Positions 34,757-43,306 of a stretch of 64,000 bases of DNA are shown here, piece by piece. The DNA is from Streptomyces sp. ITFR-21 (GTDB lineage: Bacteria > Actinomycetota > Actinomycetes > Streptomycetales > Streptomycetaceae): positions 4,895,001 through 4,959,000 of the forward strand of contig NZ_CP134605.1 in the NCBI RefSeq assembly GCF_031844685.1. Reading direction: 5' to 3'. Under the pieces are notes generated by a model that worked only from the letters and a program-made list of their open reading frames with translations, was not told where the DNA came from and did not search any database. Position numbers and translations under genes: made by a program. Position 1 is the stretch's first letter. The number at the start of each line of letters is the position of its first letter.

Positions 34757-34773
34757 CGTGTACATCGTACACG
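34757..34773. promoter_or_regulatory. Operator candidate for the TetR regulator
   Basis: A perfect inverted repeat, cgtgtac (34757-34763) and gtacacg (34767-34773) around atc, is placed 24-40 bp upstream of the TetR start. Its size and position fit autoregulation. Confidence 0.7.
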
Positions 34774-34811
34774 CACTTCCATTCCGATGGTACGTATCAC
34801 AGGTGGGCGGC

Positions 34812-35588
34812 TCAGACGGCCGCGGGCGCCCCCACCTTCCGGGTGAAGTCCAGCACCCGCCGCCAGGCGTCCGCCGAGGCGTCCGCGTACTGCGAGCGGG
34901 AGGCGTCGAAGAAGCTGTGCGGGGTGCCGGGGTAGGTCACCACGTCGTGGTCGACCCCGGCGGCCGCCAGCGCCTCCTCGAAGTCGCGCACGTCGCTCTG
35001 CGGGATGCCCTTGTCCTCGCCGGCCATCAGCGCCAGTACCGGCGACTTCAGCTCCCCGGCCCGGCCGGTCGGGCCGGGCGAGCCGTCGGCGCCGGCCGCG
35101 GGCCAGCAGTAGAAGCCGACGACGCCGGCCAGGTTCATGTCCCGGGTGCCGGCGATCACCGCGATCCGGCCGCCGATGCAGAAGCCGAGGGTGAGGACGG
35201 CCTTGGCGCCGCCGCCCTCCGGCGTGCGGACGTGCTCGACCGCCGCGCCCAGGTCGGTGTAGATGTTGCGCGGCGTCAGCGTGGCCATGTGCTCGGTGTA
35301 CGGGAAGTCCTTGGCCCGCTTGCCGGTGCCGGCCGACCGGCCGTAGTAGTCGTAGACCAGCGCCTGGACGCCGTTCTCCGCGAACCGCAGGGCGAGTTCG
35401 GTGTAGAACCCGTACAGGCCGCGTACGTCCGGCAGGATCACCACGGCGGTGTCGGCGCCGCCGGCCGGGGCGGCCGAGAAGGCGCCGAAGACGTTCCCGT
35501 CGGCGGCGGTCAGTTCGAGGTACCGGGACTCGGTCGCCGCGTCCGCGATGGCCGGCACGGGCGGGACCGCGTCTTCGTCAAAGCACAT
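34812..35588 (-). CDS. Dienelactone hydrolase family protein
   Basis: This is an alpha/beta hydrolase of 258 residues with a Cys-Asp-His triad: the nucleophile C137 in GFCIGGR, probably D192 in AGEDKGIPQ and H224 in GTPHSFF. The family opens lactones and related esters. DLH homologues in biosynthetic clusters can act on lactones or as acyl hydrolases; the substrate here is unknown. ATG 35588 begins MCFDEDAVPP. It is 195 bp downstream of the DUF4873 gene, so it may be transcribed with the operon or from its own promoter. Confidence 0.9.
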   Translation of the reverse strand: MCFDEDAVPPVPAIADAATESRYLELTAADGNVFGAFSAAPAGGADTAVVILPDVRGLYGFYTELALRFAENGVQALVYDYYGRSAGTGKRAKDFPYTEHMATLTPRNIYTDLGAAVEHVRTPEGGGAKAVLTLGFCIGGRIAVIAGTRDMNLAGVVGFYCWPAAGADGSPGPTGRAGELKSPVLALMAGEDKGIPQSDVRDFEEALAAAGVDHDVVTYPGTPHSFFDASRSQYADASADAWRRVLDFTRKVGAPAAV

Positions 35589-35783
35589 GGGTGGATCGTC
35601 CTCGCTCTTCTCGGATCTTCTTCGCGCAGCTGTCGCGCTGGTCGCTCGGGGTGGTACGGCAGGTGCGTGCGGTACCCGCCCAGGTCTCCCATGGTGCACG
35701 TGCCGCACGTGTCGCACCGGCCGAACCCACCGACCGGTGCGCGCTGTTCACGTGGCGCGGCGGCCTCGGCGGCCGGCCCGCGG

Positions 35784-36095
35784 CTATTCGCTCCCGAGGT
35801 CGTCAAGACTGGTCGGGATCCGGAACGGGGGCAGGCTGACGCCCTCGACCCGGTAGCGGTTCCACAGGTCGGGCTCGCTGAGCCTTCCTTCGGCGTCGCC
35901 CTCCTCCGTGCGGAGGACGACGGCCACCGAACGGTCGCCGACCAGCCGGGTCAGCGCCTCGTCGGCGTCCAGCCGGCCGTACCAGCGGTAGCGGCCGTCG
36001 ATCGGCTGGAACTGGCCGAGCAGGTGGGCCCGCAGCGCGAACTCCTCATCACCGACGATCAGTACCGCCGGGCCTTCGTAGCCGTCGTCCTCCAC
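35784..36095 (-). CDS. DUF4873 domain protein
   Basis: This small, 103-residue beta-rich protein matches DUF4873, a domain also found at the end of some flavin monooxygenases. EGPAVLIVGDEEFALRAHLL and DGRYRWYGRL are the recognisable parts. No cofactor motif or catalytic residue is visible. It begins at GTG 36095 with GAGGAGA upstream, 11 bp after the AurF-type oxygenase gene. A support role for that oxygenase is inferred from position only. Confidence 0.75.
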   Translation of the reverse strand: MEDDGYEGPAVLIVGDEEFALRAHLLGQFQPIDGRYRWYGRLDADEALTRLVGDRSVAVVLRTEEGDAEGRLSEPDLWNRYRVEGVSLPPFRIPTSLDDLGSE

Positions 36096-36106
36096 GGTGG
36101 TTCTCC

Positions 36107-37039
36107 TCAGGCTTCCTTGTCCTTGAGCCAGCCCGCCTCGCGCCAGATCTTCTCGGACTTGCCGCCGATCAGGCCGATGGACTGGTAGTACGGGGCGAGC
36201 CGCTCGGCGCCGTAGGCGCCGTTGGCCTTGGCGATCGGGTTGTTGCGGCCGGCGGCGATCGCCGCCTTGGGGTCCAGTCCGGCCCGCTCGTACATCAGCG
36301 GGTTGTAGCGGTCGTGCCGGATCGTCTTGACCACGTTGGCCAGGAAGTTGCGCAGCATCTCCAGCCGGCGCTTGGACAGCGTCGGGACGAAGCGCTCCAG
36401 CTCGGTGCGGGCGAAGCTGATGTGCCGCGCCTCCTCCACCACGTGGATACGGGCCACGGCGCGGATGACCGGCTGGACCGTCTCGTCGTTCGCCTGCTCG
36501 CGCTGGAACCGGTCGAAGAACTCCTCGGTGAGCAGGATCATCGCCCACAGCGCCGGCACCGGCGCGAAGGTCTTCAGCAGCAGGCCGTTGCGCTGCGTCT
36601 TGGGCGAGACCGGGTAGAAGTCGATGTCGAGCTTCTCCGCCAGCCGGGCGAACATGATCATGTGCCGGACCTCGTCCGCCACCTCGGTCAGCGCGAACTG
36701 CACCTGGGGGCTGGTGACGTCGCGCTTGTAGGCGTAGCGCGAGACCAGGTGCATCAGGATGTGCTCGGTCCACACGCCGGCCGCCAGCGAGGAGCCCATC
36801 TCCTCACGGCTCAGCCGGAGCTTCTGCTCCAGGGTCAGCGCTTCGTACATGTCGGTGCCGTAGATCGAGATGCGCTTCTCCGGCAGGAACCACTTGCCCT
36901 CTTCGAGAGGCTCGTCCCAGTTGATGTCGACCCGCGGGTCGTACGAGTGCTTGGCCGACGCGATGAGCAGCTGCGAGGCCTTCTTGGTCTGCCGGGCGAG
37001 CGGATCCGCGTCGCGGCGCCGTTCGGTTGCGGTGGTCAT
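36107..37039 (-). CDS. AurF-type non-haem diiron N-oxygenase
   Basis: The AurF/CmlI family uses a diiron centre and O2 to oxidise amines to hydroxylamine, nitroso or nitro products. Some relatives act in N-N bond or azoxy formation. The 310-residue protein has the expected helices and ligands: an E in WTEHILMHL, ADEVRHMIMF, LLTEEFFDRF and VVEEARHISFART, giving the Glu/His pattern of the site. The ATG overlaps the upstream ThiF-like gene by 4 bp. Within an operon that carries fatty-acyl activation genes, its likely substrate is a lipid-linked or acylated amine. That is inference. Confidence 0.88.
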   Translation of the reverse strand: MTTATERRRDADPLARQTKKASQLLIASAKHSYDPRVDINWDEPLEEGKWFLPEKRISIYGTDMYEALTLEQKLRLSREEMGSSLAAGVWTEHILMHLVSRYAYKRDVTSPQVQFALTEVADEVRHMIMFARLAEKLDIDFYPVSPKTQRNGLLLKTFAPVPALWAMILLTEEFFDRFQREQANDETVQPVIRAVARIHVVEEARHISFARTELERFVPTLSKRRLEMLRNFLANVVKTIRHDRYNPLMYERAGLDPKAAIAAGRNNPIAKANGAYGAERLAPYYQSIGLIGGKSEKIWREAGWLKDKEA

Positions 37040-37854
37040 CGAAGCTCCTTTTGACTCTGCGGTGTGACGAGACTGTGCACATCGACGGTGAGCTCGCCGC
37101 GCACCGGGTTCCCGGCCAGGACCTCCACCACGTAGCGCGAGGCGAGCACGCCGAACAGGTGCGAGGCGTAAACGAGTTGCGGGACGCTGTACTCCACCTC
37201 ACCGCGGTGCGCGACGATGTCCGCGATCAGGTCGGCCGGGACGATCGAGCGCGGGATCACCTTGAGCAGCAGATCCCACAGGGTCTCCTGGGCGAGGTCC
37301 TTCTCGGTGACCTCGCCGGCCAGCGGCTCCTGCGGGATCCGGTAGTCGTAGTAGCGGATGTGCTGGGTACCGGACATGTCGTAGCCCGAGACGACGGGCA
37401 CGCCCAGCCGGGACGCCTCGGCGTGCAGCGTGTACTTCGCCTGCCAGCCCTTGACCGTGGTGACGTCCACGCCGTCCACGACGACGTCGACGCCGTCCAG
37501 CAGCAGTGCGGCGTTGTCGGCCTGCACGCCGCCGGTGTCCACCGTGACCTCGGCGAAGGGGTGGATGGCCCGGACCCGGTCCGCGCCGACCTCGGCCTTG
37601 TTGCGGCCGATGTCGGCGCGGTTGGCGCTCTGCCGGTTGAGGTTGTTCAGCTCGTACTCGCCGGGTTCGGTGAGCACGAAGGCGCCCAGGCCCAGCCGGG
37701 CCAGCGGCTCGATGGCGGCGCCGCCGGTCGAACCGCAGCCGGCCACCAGCACCTTGCTCGTGCGCAGCCGCTGCTGGACCTCGTCCGGGATCAGCCCCCG
37801 GTTCCGCTCGGTCAGGTCCCGGTAGTAGGCGTCCGCGTCCTGCGGGGTGTTCAT
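37036..37854 (-). CDS. ThiF/MoeB/E1-like adenylating enzyme
   Basis: This 272-residue member of the ThiF/E1 superfamily adenylates a C-terminal or free carboxylate using ATP. The nucleotide-binding motif VLVAGCGSTGGAAIEPLARL, the NLNRQS arginine-finger region, DIGRNKAEVGADRV and the acidic VDGVDV segment are all present. The paired zinc cysteines (CxxC) of MoeB/ThiF are not seen, so it resembles the shorter E1-like enzymes of natural-product pathways. No ubiquitin-like or ThiS-like partner is encoded nearby, so a small-molecule carboxylate is a possible substrate. It overlaps both neighbours by 4 bp. Confidence 0.87.
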   Translation of the reverse strand: MNTPQDADAYYRDLTERNRGLIPDEVQQRLRTSKVLVAGCGSTGGAAIEPLARLGLGAFVLTEPGEYELNNLNRQSANRADIGRNKAEVGADRVRAIHPFAEVTVDTGGVQADNAALLLDGVDVVVDGVDVTTVKGWQAKYTLHAEASRLGVPVVSGYDMSGTQHIRYYDYRIPQEPLAGEVTEKDLAQETLWDLLLKVIPRSIVPADLIADIVAHRGEVEYSVPQLVYASHLFGVLASRYVVEVLAGNPVRGELTVDVHSLVTPQSQKELR

Positions 37855-38816
37855 ACCTGCACTCTCCTGATCTCGCCCTCGACCCGGGCAACGAGTTGTC
37901 TGAAGCCCGCCAGCGGGTCGGTCGTGGCGAGTGCCGTCTCCATCCACTGGACGAGATCGGCCAGTTCGTCGCCGTACGGGGCGCGGGCCACGAACGGCTT
38001 GACCACCGGCCGCGTCACGTAGAGCGGGAAATGCAGGTCGTCCTCCGGCAGCGAGGGGGTGGTGCCCTCGATCACCGTGATGTCCTTCAGGCTGCGGGTC
38101 AGCCGGCGGATCGCCAGCCCCTCCTCGCCGTCACCGATGAGGTACTTGGGCTTCGGGCTCAGGCGCTGCAGGGTGGAGTAGAAGCAGAGCATCATCTCCA
38201 GCGTGATGCGCAGCCGCCGGGTGACCGGCGCCCGCAGCTCCGAGCCGCGCTGCACCAGGCGCTTGATCTCCCAGACCTCGTTGCTCAGCGCCGGCTCCGG
38301 CGCGGGCACGTGGTCGAAGAAGTTGACGCCGTGGGCGACCTCGGCGGGGAAGAGCACCCGGTCGGGGTCGGTCAGCGACCGCGGCCGGGTGTCCTCGGTG
38401 CCGATGTACGACACATAGCGCAGGATCGCCCCGGTGGTCTCCTGCAGGGCGATGACATGGATCTCCTCGCCGTGCCCCTCGTGCGGCTCGGCGAACAGGC
38501 CGGCGTCGTGCGCGATCCGGTCGCTGGCGTAGTTCAGCCGCAGGTACTGGGCCAGCCGGAAGCCGTAGATCATCAGCCGGTAGCGCTCCGGCAGCCCGGA
38601 CTGCGGGACCGCGAGCACGGTCAGGCCGTCCGGGCGGCGGACCATGTACAGCGGATCGACCTGCGCGGCGAGGCCGCGCAGGCTGATCCGGTCGTGCAGC
38701 GCCAGCACATCGGCGATGTACCGGCCGCGGCGGTCCGCCAGAGCGGCGTCCTCCGACGCGGCGGCCCGCGCCGGAGCCGCCGTCCGGACGGACTCCGTGG
38801 TGACGGCCTCGGTCAC
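37851..38816 (-). CDS. GNAT-fold acyltransferase resembling LuxI/FeeM autoinducer synthases
   Basis: The 321-residue protein looks like the GNAT-related group containing AHL synthases (LuxI) and the N-acyl amino acid synthase FeeM, which take acyl groups from acyl-ACP. Supporting features are LMIYGFRLAQYLRLNYASD (an R-F/Y-rich entry helix), EEIHVIALQETTGAILRY (the core beta strands), SNEVWEIKRLVQ (similar to the conserved E-x-R/K region) and LIGDGEEGLAIRRL later on. The match is by pattern only. If right, an ACP-bound acyl chain would be passed to an amine or amino acid. An ACP and acyl-AMP ligase gene are in the same operon. GTG 38816 overlaps the upstream dehydrogenase stop by 4 bp. Confidence 0.6.
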   Translation of the reverse strand: MTEAVTTESVRTAAPARAAASEDAALADRRGRYIADVLALHDRISLRGLAAQVDPLYMVRRPDGLTVLAVPQSGLPERYRLMIYGFRLAQYLRLNYASDRIAHDAGLFAEPHEGHGEEIHVIALQETTGAILRYVSYIGTEDTRPRSLTDPDRVLFPAEVAHGVNFFDHVPAPEPALSNEVWEIKRLVQRGSELRAPVTRRLRITLEMMLCFYSTLQRLSPKPKYLIGDGEEGLAIRRLTRSLKDITVIEGTTPSLPEDDLHFPLYVTRPVVKPFVARAPYGDELADLVQWMETALATTDPLAGFRQLVARVEGEIRRVQV

Positions 38817-40072
38817 AGTCGCCGCCCGTACAGGGCTCCGGTTATGGCCAGCGCGAGCACCTCCGGGGTGCCCTCGTAGATCCGGGCGCCGAAGGACTCG
38901 CGGACCAGCTTCTCGACGTGGTTCTCGCGGCAGTAGCCGCGGGCGCCGAGGATCGACATGGCCTCGTCGGCCACCTCGATGGCCGCCCGGTCGGCGAACA
39001 GCTTGGCCACGGCGGGCCCGTAGACCGGCGCCGGCAGCATGTTGTCGGCCTGGTAGGCGCCCTGCAGGTACAGCAGCCGGGACGCCTCGACCTTGGCCGC
39101 CATCTCGGCCAGCTTGCGGGCGGTGAACTGGTGCTCGTACAGCAGCTTCCCGGCCTGGACGCGCTCGCCGGCGAACTCCCGGGCGTACTCGAAGGCGCCG
39201 CGGGCGACACCGGTGGAGATGGCCGCGACGATGGCGCGCGCCTGGTTGGACTGGATGGACAGGTAGTTCCAGCCGTTGCCCTCGCCGAGGACCACGTTCT
39301 CCCCGGGCACCCGCACGTTCTCGAAGGTCAGCGTGGTGCCCAGGCAGGCCCGGTAGCCCATCTTGTCGGCGACCTCGCCGCGTACCACGCCCTCGCTGTC
39401 CAGCGGCACCACGAATACGGTCAGCCCGGTGGCGCCCGGGTTGCCCTCGATGTTGGCGAACACCGTCGCCCACTGGGCGACCTTGCCGTTGGTGATGAAG
39501 CGCTTGATGCCGTTGAGGATGAACCCGTCGCCGTCACGGCGGGCGGTCATCACGTCGGCGGCCAGCTCGGCGTGCTCCGGGATGAGCAGGTCGCAGCCGG
39601 AGATGTCCTCGGTGATGGCGTTGCACGCCAGCACCGGCTCGTCGCCGAGGAAGGGCGGGATGAAACGGGACTGGAGCTGCTGGTCGCCGGAGAAGAGCAC
39701 CGACGTCTGGCCGAGCATCGAGGCGCCGAAGATCAGCGCCGTGCTGGCGCAGACGGAGGCGAGCTCCTCCATGGCCACGGCCACGCCCAGCACGCCCATG
39801 CCGCGACCGCCGAGCTCCTTGGGGATGGTCAGCCGCAGCAGCCCCAGCTCGTGGCCGGCCCGCACCATGTCCCAGTCGAAGTCGTCCGCGGGGGCCAGGT
39901 CGTTCTCCAGTACCCGGGGCTTGACGACGGTCTGGGCGAACTCGCGTACTTCGTCGCGCAGCTGCTCGACGTCCGGCGGCAGGTCGAACATCGAGGGCAT
40001 CGCGGCGCTCTTGAGCGCCCGCAGGTCGGAAAGGGTCGGCGCGTTAGGGACGATATCGACGGTAACGGTCAC
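38813..40072 (-). CDS. Acyl-CoA dehydrogenase-family flavoprotein
   Basis: This FAD enzyme of 419 residues introduces an alpha-beta double bond into an acyl thioester, here possibly acyl-ACP. The three family domains are visible: the helical start (VEQLRDEVREFAQTVVKPRV), the mid beta domain (CNAITEDISGCDLL) and the C-terminal bundle with GARGYCRENHVEKLVRE and IYEGTPEVLALAI. The base Glu is in YEGTPEV. GTG 40072 gives MTVTVDIVPN; ATG 40000 (MPSMFDLPP) is an alternative. The downstream GNAT gene overlaps it by 4 bp. Confidence 0.9.
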   Translation of the reverse strand: MTVTVDIVPNAPTLSDLRALKSAAMPSMFDLPPDVEQLRDEVREFAQTVVKPRVLENDLAPADDFDWDMVRAGHELGLLRLTIPKELGGRGMGVLGVAVAMEELASVCASTALIFGASMLGQTSVLFSGDQQLQSRFIPPFLGDEPVLACNAITEDISGCDLLIPEHAELAADVMTARRDGDGFILNGIKRFITNGKVAQWATVFANIEGNPGATGLTVFVVPLDSEGVVRGEVADKMGYRACLGTTLTFENVRVPGENVVLGEGNGWNYLSIQSNQARAIVAAISTGVARGAFEYAREFAGERVQAGKLLYEHQFTARKLAEMAAKVEASRLLYLQGAYQADNMLPAPVYGPAVAKLFADRAAIEVADEAMSILGARGYCRENHVEKLVRESFGARIYEGTPEVLALAITGALYGRRL

Positions 40073-40173
40073 GGCTGGCACTCTTTCTGCTGAATTCTTC
40101 CGGACTCTGCCAGGACTCCACGACGGCACGTGGAGAGGGGAGGAACGAGCGCAGGGGTCTGCGCCGACCCCGG

Positions 40174-40560
40174 TCAGGCGGTCTGCGTACCCTGCGAGAC
40201 GCGCCCGTAGTACTCACGGCCGAGGACGGGCAGCAGGGCGGCGAGCTTGCGCACCGACGACACCTGCCCCTTCACGACCAGCCGGTGGGCGACGATGGCC
40301 TGCGGGATCGACAGCTGGCCCAGCAGGATCGAGTGCAGGGCGTCGGTCTCGCCCTCCAGGCGCACGGTGGCGGGGCTCGGCGCCCCCTCCAGCACACCGT
40401 CCTTGTCGATGCGCAGCGCGACCTGCGGATCGGTCAGGACCAGCTGGAGGGCGAAGTCGAACTCCTTGAGGACGGCGGCGAACGTCGCGTCGTTCAGGGC
40501 GGCCTCGGACGCGTCGAGGAAGATCCGGTTGGCCTGTTCTGCGGTTGCGTGGACACTCAC
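40174..40560 (-). CDS. SCP2 sterol-binding-domain lipid carrier
   Basis: This 128-residue protein has an SCP2-like fold. The segments LKEFDFALQLVLTDPQVALR and LGQLSIPQAIVAHRLVVKGQ followed by VSSVRKLAALLPVL match the lipid-binding domain. SCP2 proteins hold fatty acyl chains or sterols in a hydrophobic tunnel. In this operon it may shuttle or shield the acyl intermediate. GTG 40560 has GAGAGG upstream. Spacing to the genes on both sides is short (26 bp and 101 bp). Confidence 0.82.
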   Translation of the reverse strand: MSVHATAEQANRIFLDASEAALNDATFAAVLKEFDFALQLVLTDPQVALRIDKDGVLEGAPSPATVRLEGETDALHSILLGQLSIPQAIVAHRLVVKGQVSSVRKLAALLPVLGREYYGRVSQGTQTA

Positions 40561-40586
40561 GGGACGGAGCCTCTCGTTGGGTGGGA

Positions 40587-42263
40587 TCAGCGGTGGGCCG
40601 CGGTGCCGGCCGCGACGGCACCGGTGGCAGCGGCGGAATCGTTGAGGATCAGGTCCGCGGCGCGCTCGGCGAGCATGACGGTGGGCGCGTGGGTGTGGCC
40701 GCGGGGGATCGAGGGCATGGCAGAGGCATCGACGACTCTCAGCCCCTCGATCCCCCGCAGTCGAAGGCGCGGATCGAGCACCGAGTCCTCGTCCGGCCCC
40801 ATCCGGCAGGTGCCGACGGGGTGGAAGAGGGTCTCGGCGTATCCGCGGGTCAGGGCCTCGGCACCCTTGTCCGACCAGTCGTACGCGCCCGGCGTCAGCG
40901 GGGCGCCGAGCCGGTCGGCCAGCGCGGGCCTGGTGAGTACCCGCTGCGCCAGCCGTACGCCGGCGGTCAGCGCCCGCAGGTCCTCGCCGGCGGGGTCGGA
41001 CAGATAGCGCGGGTCGATCAGCGGGTGGCCGGCCGGATCGGCCGGCGCCAGCCGGATGGTGCCGTGACTGCGCGGGCGCAGCAGCACCACGCCGAGCGTG
41101 ACGCCGTGCTTGGGCTCGGCCTTGCGCTGGTCGAGGAACGGCAGCACCATCCACACCAGCTCCAGGTCCGGCGCGCTGAGCCGGTCGGAGCTGCGCAGGA
41201 AGGCGACCGCCTCGGCGATGTTGGAGGTGAGCCGGCCGCGCCGGCCGCGCATGAACTCGCCGATCTCGGTGGCCTGGTCCTCCACGCCCGGCGACACCGC
41301 GCCGTGCACGTCGAAGGCCAGCGGCACGTAGAGGTGGTCGGTGAGGTTGCGGCCGACCTCCTCGCGGTCGGCGTGCACCTCGATGCCGAGCGCGGTGAGC
41401 TGGTCGGCCGGGCCCACCCCGGAGAGCATCAGCAGCTGGGGGCTGCCGATGGCGCCGGCCGCGAGGATGACCTCGGCCTCGGCGCGGATCTGCGCGGGCC
41501 CGTCCGGGGTGGAGTAGGCCACGCCCACCGCCCGGCCGTTCTCGATCAGCACCCGCTCGACCTGGGCCTTGGTGATGACGGTGAGGTTGTCGCGCCCGGC
41601 GGCCGGCCGCAGGTACGCGTCGGCCGCGCTCCACCGCCGCCCGCCGCGCTGGGTGGTGTGCACCGGCCCCGCGCCCTCCGGGGTGAGGGCGGTCACCCCG
41701 TCGAGCGGGCCGATGCCGGCCTCGCCGCAAGCGGCGAGGAACTCGGCGGTGGCCGGCGACGGGTCGCGCAGGTCCTCGATCCGGATCGGGCCGCCGCTGC
41801 CGTAGCCGGGCCCGGCGTCGCGGGAACCGCCGCCCGCCCGGTCCGGGTCGCGGTCCTCGGCCCGCTCGAAGTACGGCAGCACCTCGTCGGCTGACCAGCC
41901 CTCGCAGCCCTGCGCGGCCCAGCCGTCGTAGTCGGCGCGGTGGCCGCGGGTCCAGATCTGCGCGTTCAGCGACGACGAGCCACCCAGCGTCCGGCCGCGC
42001 GGCCAGTTCAGGGACCGGCCGTCGAGGCCCGGCTGCGGCTGGGTGCTGTAGCCCCAGTCGACGTCGGAGCCAAAGAGGGTGGGGAAGGCGGCCGGGATGG
42101 CGATGCCGGCCTTGCCGTCGGAACCGCCGGCCTCGATCAGCACCACCCGGCCGTCGCTGCCGGCGCTGAGCCGGGCGGCCAGCACGCAGCCGGCCGAGCC
42201 CGCGCCGACGATCACATAGCGGGCGGTGGCCGGCGCGCCGGAACCCGTGGCGGCCCCGCTCAT
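40587..42263 (-). CDS. GMC-family FAD oxidoreductase (choline dehydrogenase-like)
   Basis: This 558-residue flavoenzyme oxidises an alcohol to an aldehyde or ketone. The Rossmann motif VIVGAGSAGCVLAARL is at about residues 17-32. GMC signature 1 follows (GRTLGGSSSLNAQIWTRG), then signature 2 (GAIGSPQLLMLSGVGP). Active-site histidines are in FHPVGTCRMG and GHTHAPTVMLAERAA. ATG 42263 overlaps the upstream SGNH gene by 4 bp (ATGA). The likely substrate is a hydroxylated lipid intermediate of this operon, inferred from neighbours only. Confidence 0.92.
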   Translation of the reverse strand: MSGAATGSGAPATARYVIVGAGSAGCVLAARLSAGSDGRVVLIEAGGSDGKAGIAIPAAFPTLFGSDVDWGYSTQPQPGLDGRSLNWPRGRTLGGSSSLNAQIWTRGHRADYDGWAAQGCEGWSADEVLPYFERAEDRDPDRAGGGSRDAGPGYGSGGPIRIEDLRDPSPATAEFLAACGEAGIGPLDGVTALTPEGAGPVHTTQRGGRRWSAADAYLRPAAGRDNLTVITKAQVERVLIENGRAVGVAYSTPDGPAQIRAEAEVILAAGAIGSPQLLMLSGVGPADQLTALGIEVHADREEVGRNLTDHLYVPLAFDVHGAVSPGVEDQATEIGEFMRGRRGRLTSNIAEAVAFLRSSDRLSAPDLELVWMVLPFLDQRKAEPKHGVTLGVVLLRPRSHGTIRLAPADPAGHPLIDPRYLSDPAGEDLRALTAGVRLAQRVLTRPALADRLGAPLTPGAYDWSDKGAEALTRGYAETLFHPVGTCRMGPDEDSVLDPRLRLRGIEGLRVVDASAMPSIPRGHTHAPTVMLAERAADLILNDSAAATGAVAAGTAAHR

Positions 42264-42952
42264 CGCACCCGGCCTTCCGCGCCGAGCTTGCTGAGCCGCT
42301 CGGAGAGGGTCTTGACGATCTCCGCGGCGAGCGCGGCGTGGCCCTCCATGGCGAAGTGGATGCCGTCGCCGCTCATCAGCTCCGGGCGCTTGCGCACCGG
42401 GTGGTCCCACATCTCGACGAGCATCGCGTCGTGGCGCTCGGCCACCGCGCGAATCCGCTCGTTGAGCGCGGCGACGCGCTCGCCGAACTCGGCGAGCCCG
42501 GGGACGGTGTCGAAGACGTTGGCGACGGTGAAGGCGAAGACGTCGGCGCCCTGCGAGCGCACGGCCGCGTAGACGGCGTCGAGGTCGGCCTCGACCGCGT
42601 CGAGATCGGGTTGGGGATCGAACAGGTCGTTTCCGCCGGCGGCGACGTTGACCAGGTCAGGTTTGAAGGCCATTACCTGCTCCAGCTGTTCTGCGCGCGC
42701 CTCGCCGGCGCGCTTGCCCATGACACCGGTGTTGAGGTACTGGAATTCCGGCCGGCCGGCGCCCAGGACCGAGGCGATCCGCTGCGGCCACGGTGTGTTG
42801 GCGTAGCCGCGGCTGGGGCCGCCGAGGCCCGCCGCGAAGCTGTCGCCCATCGCGGCGAACCGCCGCCAGGGGGCGTCGCGCAGCAGGCGGACGGCCTCCT
42901 CGTGCGGCAGACAGAGCGGATCGGCCGCTTCGCGGCTGAGGTCCTCGGTCAT
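42260..42952 (-). CDS. SGNH/GDSL-type hydrolase
   Basis: This 230-residue esterase-like protein has no signal peptide, so it should act in the cytoplasm. Block I is AAMGDSFAAG (nucleophile Ser in GDS), a mid-block Gly/Asn is in VAAGGNDLF, and the Asp-His pair is in SGDGIHFAME. It could release the acyl product from ACP as a thioesterase, or cleave or form an ester. It begins at ATG 42952 and overlaps the GMC gene by 4 bp at its end. Confidence 0.9.
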   Translation of the reverse strand: MTEDLSREAADPLCLPHEEAVRLLRDAPWRRFAAMGDSFAAGLGGPSRGYANTPWPQRIASVLGAGRPEFQYLNTGVMGKRAGEARAEQLEQVMAFKPDLVNVAAGGNDLFDPQPDLDAVEADLDAVYAAVRSQGADVFAFTVANVFDTVPGLAEFGERVAALNERIRAVAERHDAMLVEMWDHPVRKRPELMSGDGIHFAMEGHAALAAEIVKTLSERLSKLGAEGRVR

Positions 42953-42994
42953 GGTGCTGTCCTCACTTCTCGCTGTGGCGTCGGCCGGGCGCTG

Positions 42995-43258
42995 TCAGGC
43001 CGCGTCGGTCGGGGCGGCCACCCGTGCCTCGACGAAGTCCTCGATGTCCTTGACGGTGGTGATGTCGGGGGTGCCGCCGGTCGCCTCCGTGTCGAGGGCG
43101 AAGTCCTGCTCGATCCGCAGCGACAGCTCGATGACGGCCAGGGAGTCGTAGCCGAGCTCCTCGACGAGCCGGTCGTCGGACTTCGCCTCGCGCGCGCCGA
43201 GGGGGCTCATCTCGCCGACGATCTGCCGTACGTTGCTGCGCAGGGTGCTGCTGTCCAT
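42995..43258 (-). CDS. Acyl carrier protein
   Basis: This is a stand-alone 87-residue carrier. The phosphopantetheine attachment serine is S39 in ELGYDSLAVIEL. It is acidic and helical, as usual for ACPs. It lies between the R2-like diiron gene and the SGNH hydrolase gene, so it is the probable scaffold on which the acyl chain, activated by the acyl-AMP ligase, is loaded and modified. No phosphopantetheinyl transferase gene is in the window, so a host enzyme must supply this modification. Confidence 0.93.
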   Translation of the reverse strand: MDSSTLRSNVRQIVGEMSPLGAREAKSDDRLVEELGYDSLAVIELSLRIEQDFALDTEATGGTPDITTVKDIEDFVEARVAAPTDAA

Positions 43259-43306
43259 GGGGGGCTGCTCGCTTTCTGGTACCGGGGTGACGGGGGGTGT
43301 GGGGAG

